Source: Sphingomonadales bacterium
GTDB taxonomy: Bacteria; Pseudomonadota; Alphaproteobacteria; Sphingomonadales; Sphingomonadaceae
Assembly (NCBI GenBank): GCA_020200935.1
Contig: JAIVHR010000116.1
Coordinates: forward strand, 1 to 5,507
Length of the DNA stretch: 5,507 nucleotides
Direction of reading: 5' to 3'
The position numbers and the translations under genes were made by a program. Below are positions 4,698-5,507 of the stretch, in pieces (position 1 is the first letter of the stretch; every line of letters begins with the position of its first letter). The notes under the pieces are model-generated. The model made no database searches, was not told where the DNA came from, and saw only the letters and a program-made list of their open reading frames with translations.

Positions 4698-4883
4698 ATG
4701 ACCATTGTTCTCTATGCGCCCGCAATCCAGGACGCGCTTCGCAGTTCCGACACCACGCTCGACGAGCTGATCACGCTGCGCGATCATGCTCGCGCCGTTC
4801 TTGCCCAGCAGGAAGATCTCGAAGGCGCGCTCAAGGAGCTCGATGCCGAGCTCGAATCGCGCGGCGGCAAGGCGGGCGCCTGA
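4698..4883 (+). CDS. DUF1843-type peptide 2 (EDL variant, putative RiPP precursor)
   Basis: This 61-residue paralogue of peptide 1 is identical at roughly half of aligned positions. Shared pieces are LY, DALRS, RAVL-QQ and LDAE; it reads IVLYAPAIQDALRSSDTTLD, LRDHARAVLAQQEDLEGALK and ELDAELESRGGKAGA. The Gly of the GDL signature is Glu here (QQEDL), and YGV is YAP. It has no Cys and no signal peptide. The start is set by AGGAGG at 4687-4692. Unlike the start of peptide 1, codon use is GC-rich throughout, matching the chromosome. It lies between peptide 1 and the maturase, 43 bases before the latter, so all three are probably one operon. It may be a second substrate, a partner or chaperone for peptide 1, or a diverging duplicate; sequence alone does not decide. 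Confidence 0.83.
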   Translation: MTIVLYAPAIQDALRSSDTTLDELITLRDHARAVLAQQEDLEGALKELDAELESRGGKAGA

Positions 4884-4891
4884 ATCTGCGG

Positions 4892-4912
4892 CGGGCGCCC
4901 TGAAGGCGTCCG
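4892..4912 (+). promoter_or_regulatory. GC-rich hairpin between peptide 2 and the maturase
   Basis: GGGCGCC (4893-4899) pairs with GGCGTCC (4905-4911) with one G-U pair around the loop CTGAA; C4892-G4912 adds an eighth pair. No U-tract follows, so it is not a complete terminator. A hairpin here could stall transcription or protect upstream RNA, keeping the enzyme below its peptide substrates. The 10-mer GGCGGGCGCC also repeats at 4871-4880 and 4890-4899, the first copy inside the last codons of peptide 2, and may compete for pairing. Confidence 0.45.
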
Positions 4913-4926
4913 TGAAAGGCGAAATC

Positions 4927-5507
4927 ATGCTCGATCAGCAACCCGGTTCGGAAGCCCGAATCGAATCTGGCGATGCGCCCGATCCCCGGCACGGGGAATC
5001 GGTCCGCCGCCGCAGCGAAGGCGACCGCAGCGACCGCGTCCCCGTCCATGTCGTTTGGGAAATCACGCTGGCCTGCAACCTGCGTTGCTCGCATTGCGGA
5101 TCGCGCGCCGGGCGACCGCGCAAAGGCGAACTCGACACCGCCGAATGCCTCGATCTGGTGCACCAGCTCGCGGCGCTCGGCACGCGTGAGATCAGCCTGA
5201 TCGGCGGCGAGGCCTATCTGCGCCTCGACTGGCTCGAAATTATCGCTGCGGTGTCGGATGCCGGCATCAAATGCGGTCTCCAGACCGGCGGCCGGGCGCT
5301 GACCCGCACGAAGATCGCCGCAGCCGCAGCAGCCGGGCTTCACGCCGCCGGCGTCTCGGTCGATGGCCCGCGCGAGATCCACGACGAACTCCGCGGTATC
5401 CGCGGGAGCTACGACCAATGCCTGCGCGTGATCGGCGATCTCGCCGAAGAAGGCATCCGCCCCTCGGCCAACACCCAGATCAACCGACGCAGCGCGCCGC
5501 ATATGCG
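4927..5507 (+). CDS. Radical SAM (putative SPASM) peptide maturase, 5' part
   Basis: The first 193 residues are present; the gene runs off the window with no stop. After a charged, probably disordered leader of about 37 residues comes VHVVWEITLACNLRCSHCGS, whose C50, C54 and C57 form the CxxxCxxC site for the [4Fe-4S] cluster that reductively cleaves S-adenosylmethionine. The barrel continues with EISLIGGEAYLR at 88-99 (GGE motif for SAM binding, followed by Ala-Tyr rather than Pro), IKCGLQTGG, and the strand AGVSVDGPREIHDELRG typical of SPASM-type peptide maturases. The auxiliary-cluster SPASM domain would lie beyond 5507. ATG 4927 follows AAGG at 4916-4919; a GTG at 4912 is a weaker alternative. 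Adjacency to two DUF1843 peptides points to the 'GDL motif peptide-associated radical SAM/SPASM maturase' group, as I recall it. The substrate residue and chemistry are unknown. Confidence 0.88.
   Translation, partial: MLDQQPGSEARIESGDAPDPRHGESVRRRSEGDRSDRVPVHVVWEITLACNLRCSHCGSRAGRPRKGELDTAECLDLVHQLAALGTREISLIGGEAYLRLDWLEIIAAVSDAGIKCGLQTGGRALTRTKIAAAAAAGLHAAGVSVDGPREIHDELRGIRGSYDQCLRVIGDLAEEGIRPSANTQINRRSAPHM

Noticed and set aside
4831..5502. Minus-strand open frame of 223 codons at the right end
   Set aside because: It is antisense to the radical SAM gene, which has clear CxxxCxxC and GGE motifs in the plus frame. The antisense product is Ala/Arg/Asp-rich without family features.
1..5507. 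CRISPR array, tRNA, rRNA, insertion sequence or attachment site
   Set aside because: No regularly spaced long repeats, no tRNA-like cloverleaf or rRNA segments, no transposase or integrase motifs, and no terminal inverted repeats with target duplications were seen around any of the gene breaks.

Overview
The window looks like chromosomal DNA of a high-GC alphaproteobacterium, most likely a sphingomonad (Sphingomonadales). This is inferred from strongly GC-biased third codon positions, purine-rich Shine-Dalgarno sites (AGGAGA, AAGGGAG, AGGAGG) and a gene mix I associate with that order. No rRNA, tRNA, CRISPR array, transposase or integrase was found.

Layout, left to right. Positions 2-280 hold the possible 3' end of an unrecognised gene. 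Next come two small stress-type genes on the + strand: a dodecin-family protein (390-593), possibly with an EcfG-like promoter upstream, and a short HPF/RaiA-family ribosome-associated protein (683-1003). From about 1070 to 4263 almost everything lies on the minus strand. In order of position these are a YaiI/DUF188 gene broken by an internal deletion, a 42-residue basic protein, a conserved putatively secreted protein that has lost its signal-peptide end, a plus-strand antibiotic-biosynthesis-monooxygenase (ABM)-like gene that has lost its start, a 116-residue orphan protein, a DUF2721 membrane protein overlapping a GFA-family zinc protein, and the C-terminal remnant of a class I methyltransferase. 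Four damaged genes within about 3.2 kb is the main structural oddity. It suggests either local gene decay by small deletions or sequence/assembly error.

After an AT-richer gap of about 190 bases (4264-4455), the right end holds the most interesting unit. Two tandem 59- and 61-residue DUF1843-type peptides are followed at once by a radical SAM enzyme cut by the window edge. The first peptide carries the Gly-Asp-Leu (GDL) signature; the second has Glu-Asp-Leu. This matches the pairing I recall under the name 'GDL motif peptide-associated radical SAM/SPASM maturase', a RiPP-like system whose modification and product are, to my knowledge, not known. Strong ribosome binding sites precede both peptides, the second one duplicated as a 16-nt repeat. 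A GC-rich hairpin lies between the second peptide and the maturase and could lower enzyme expression relative to substrate.
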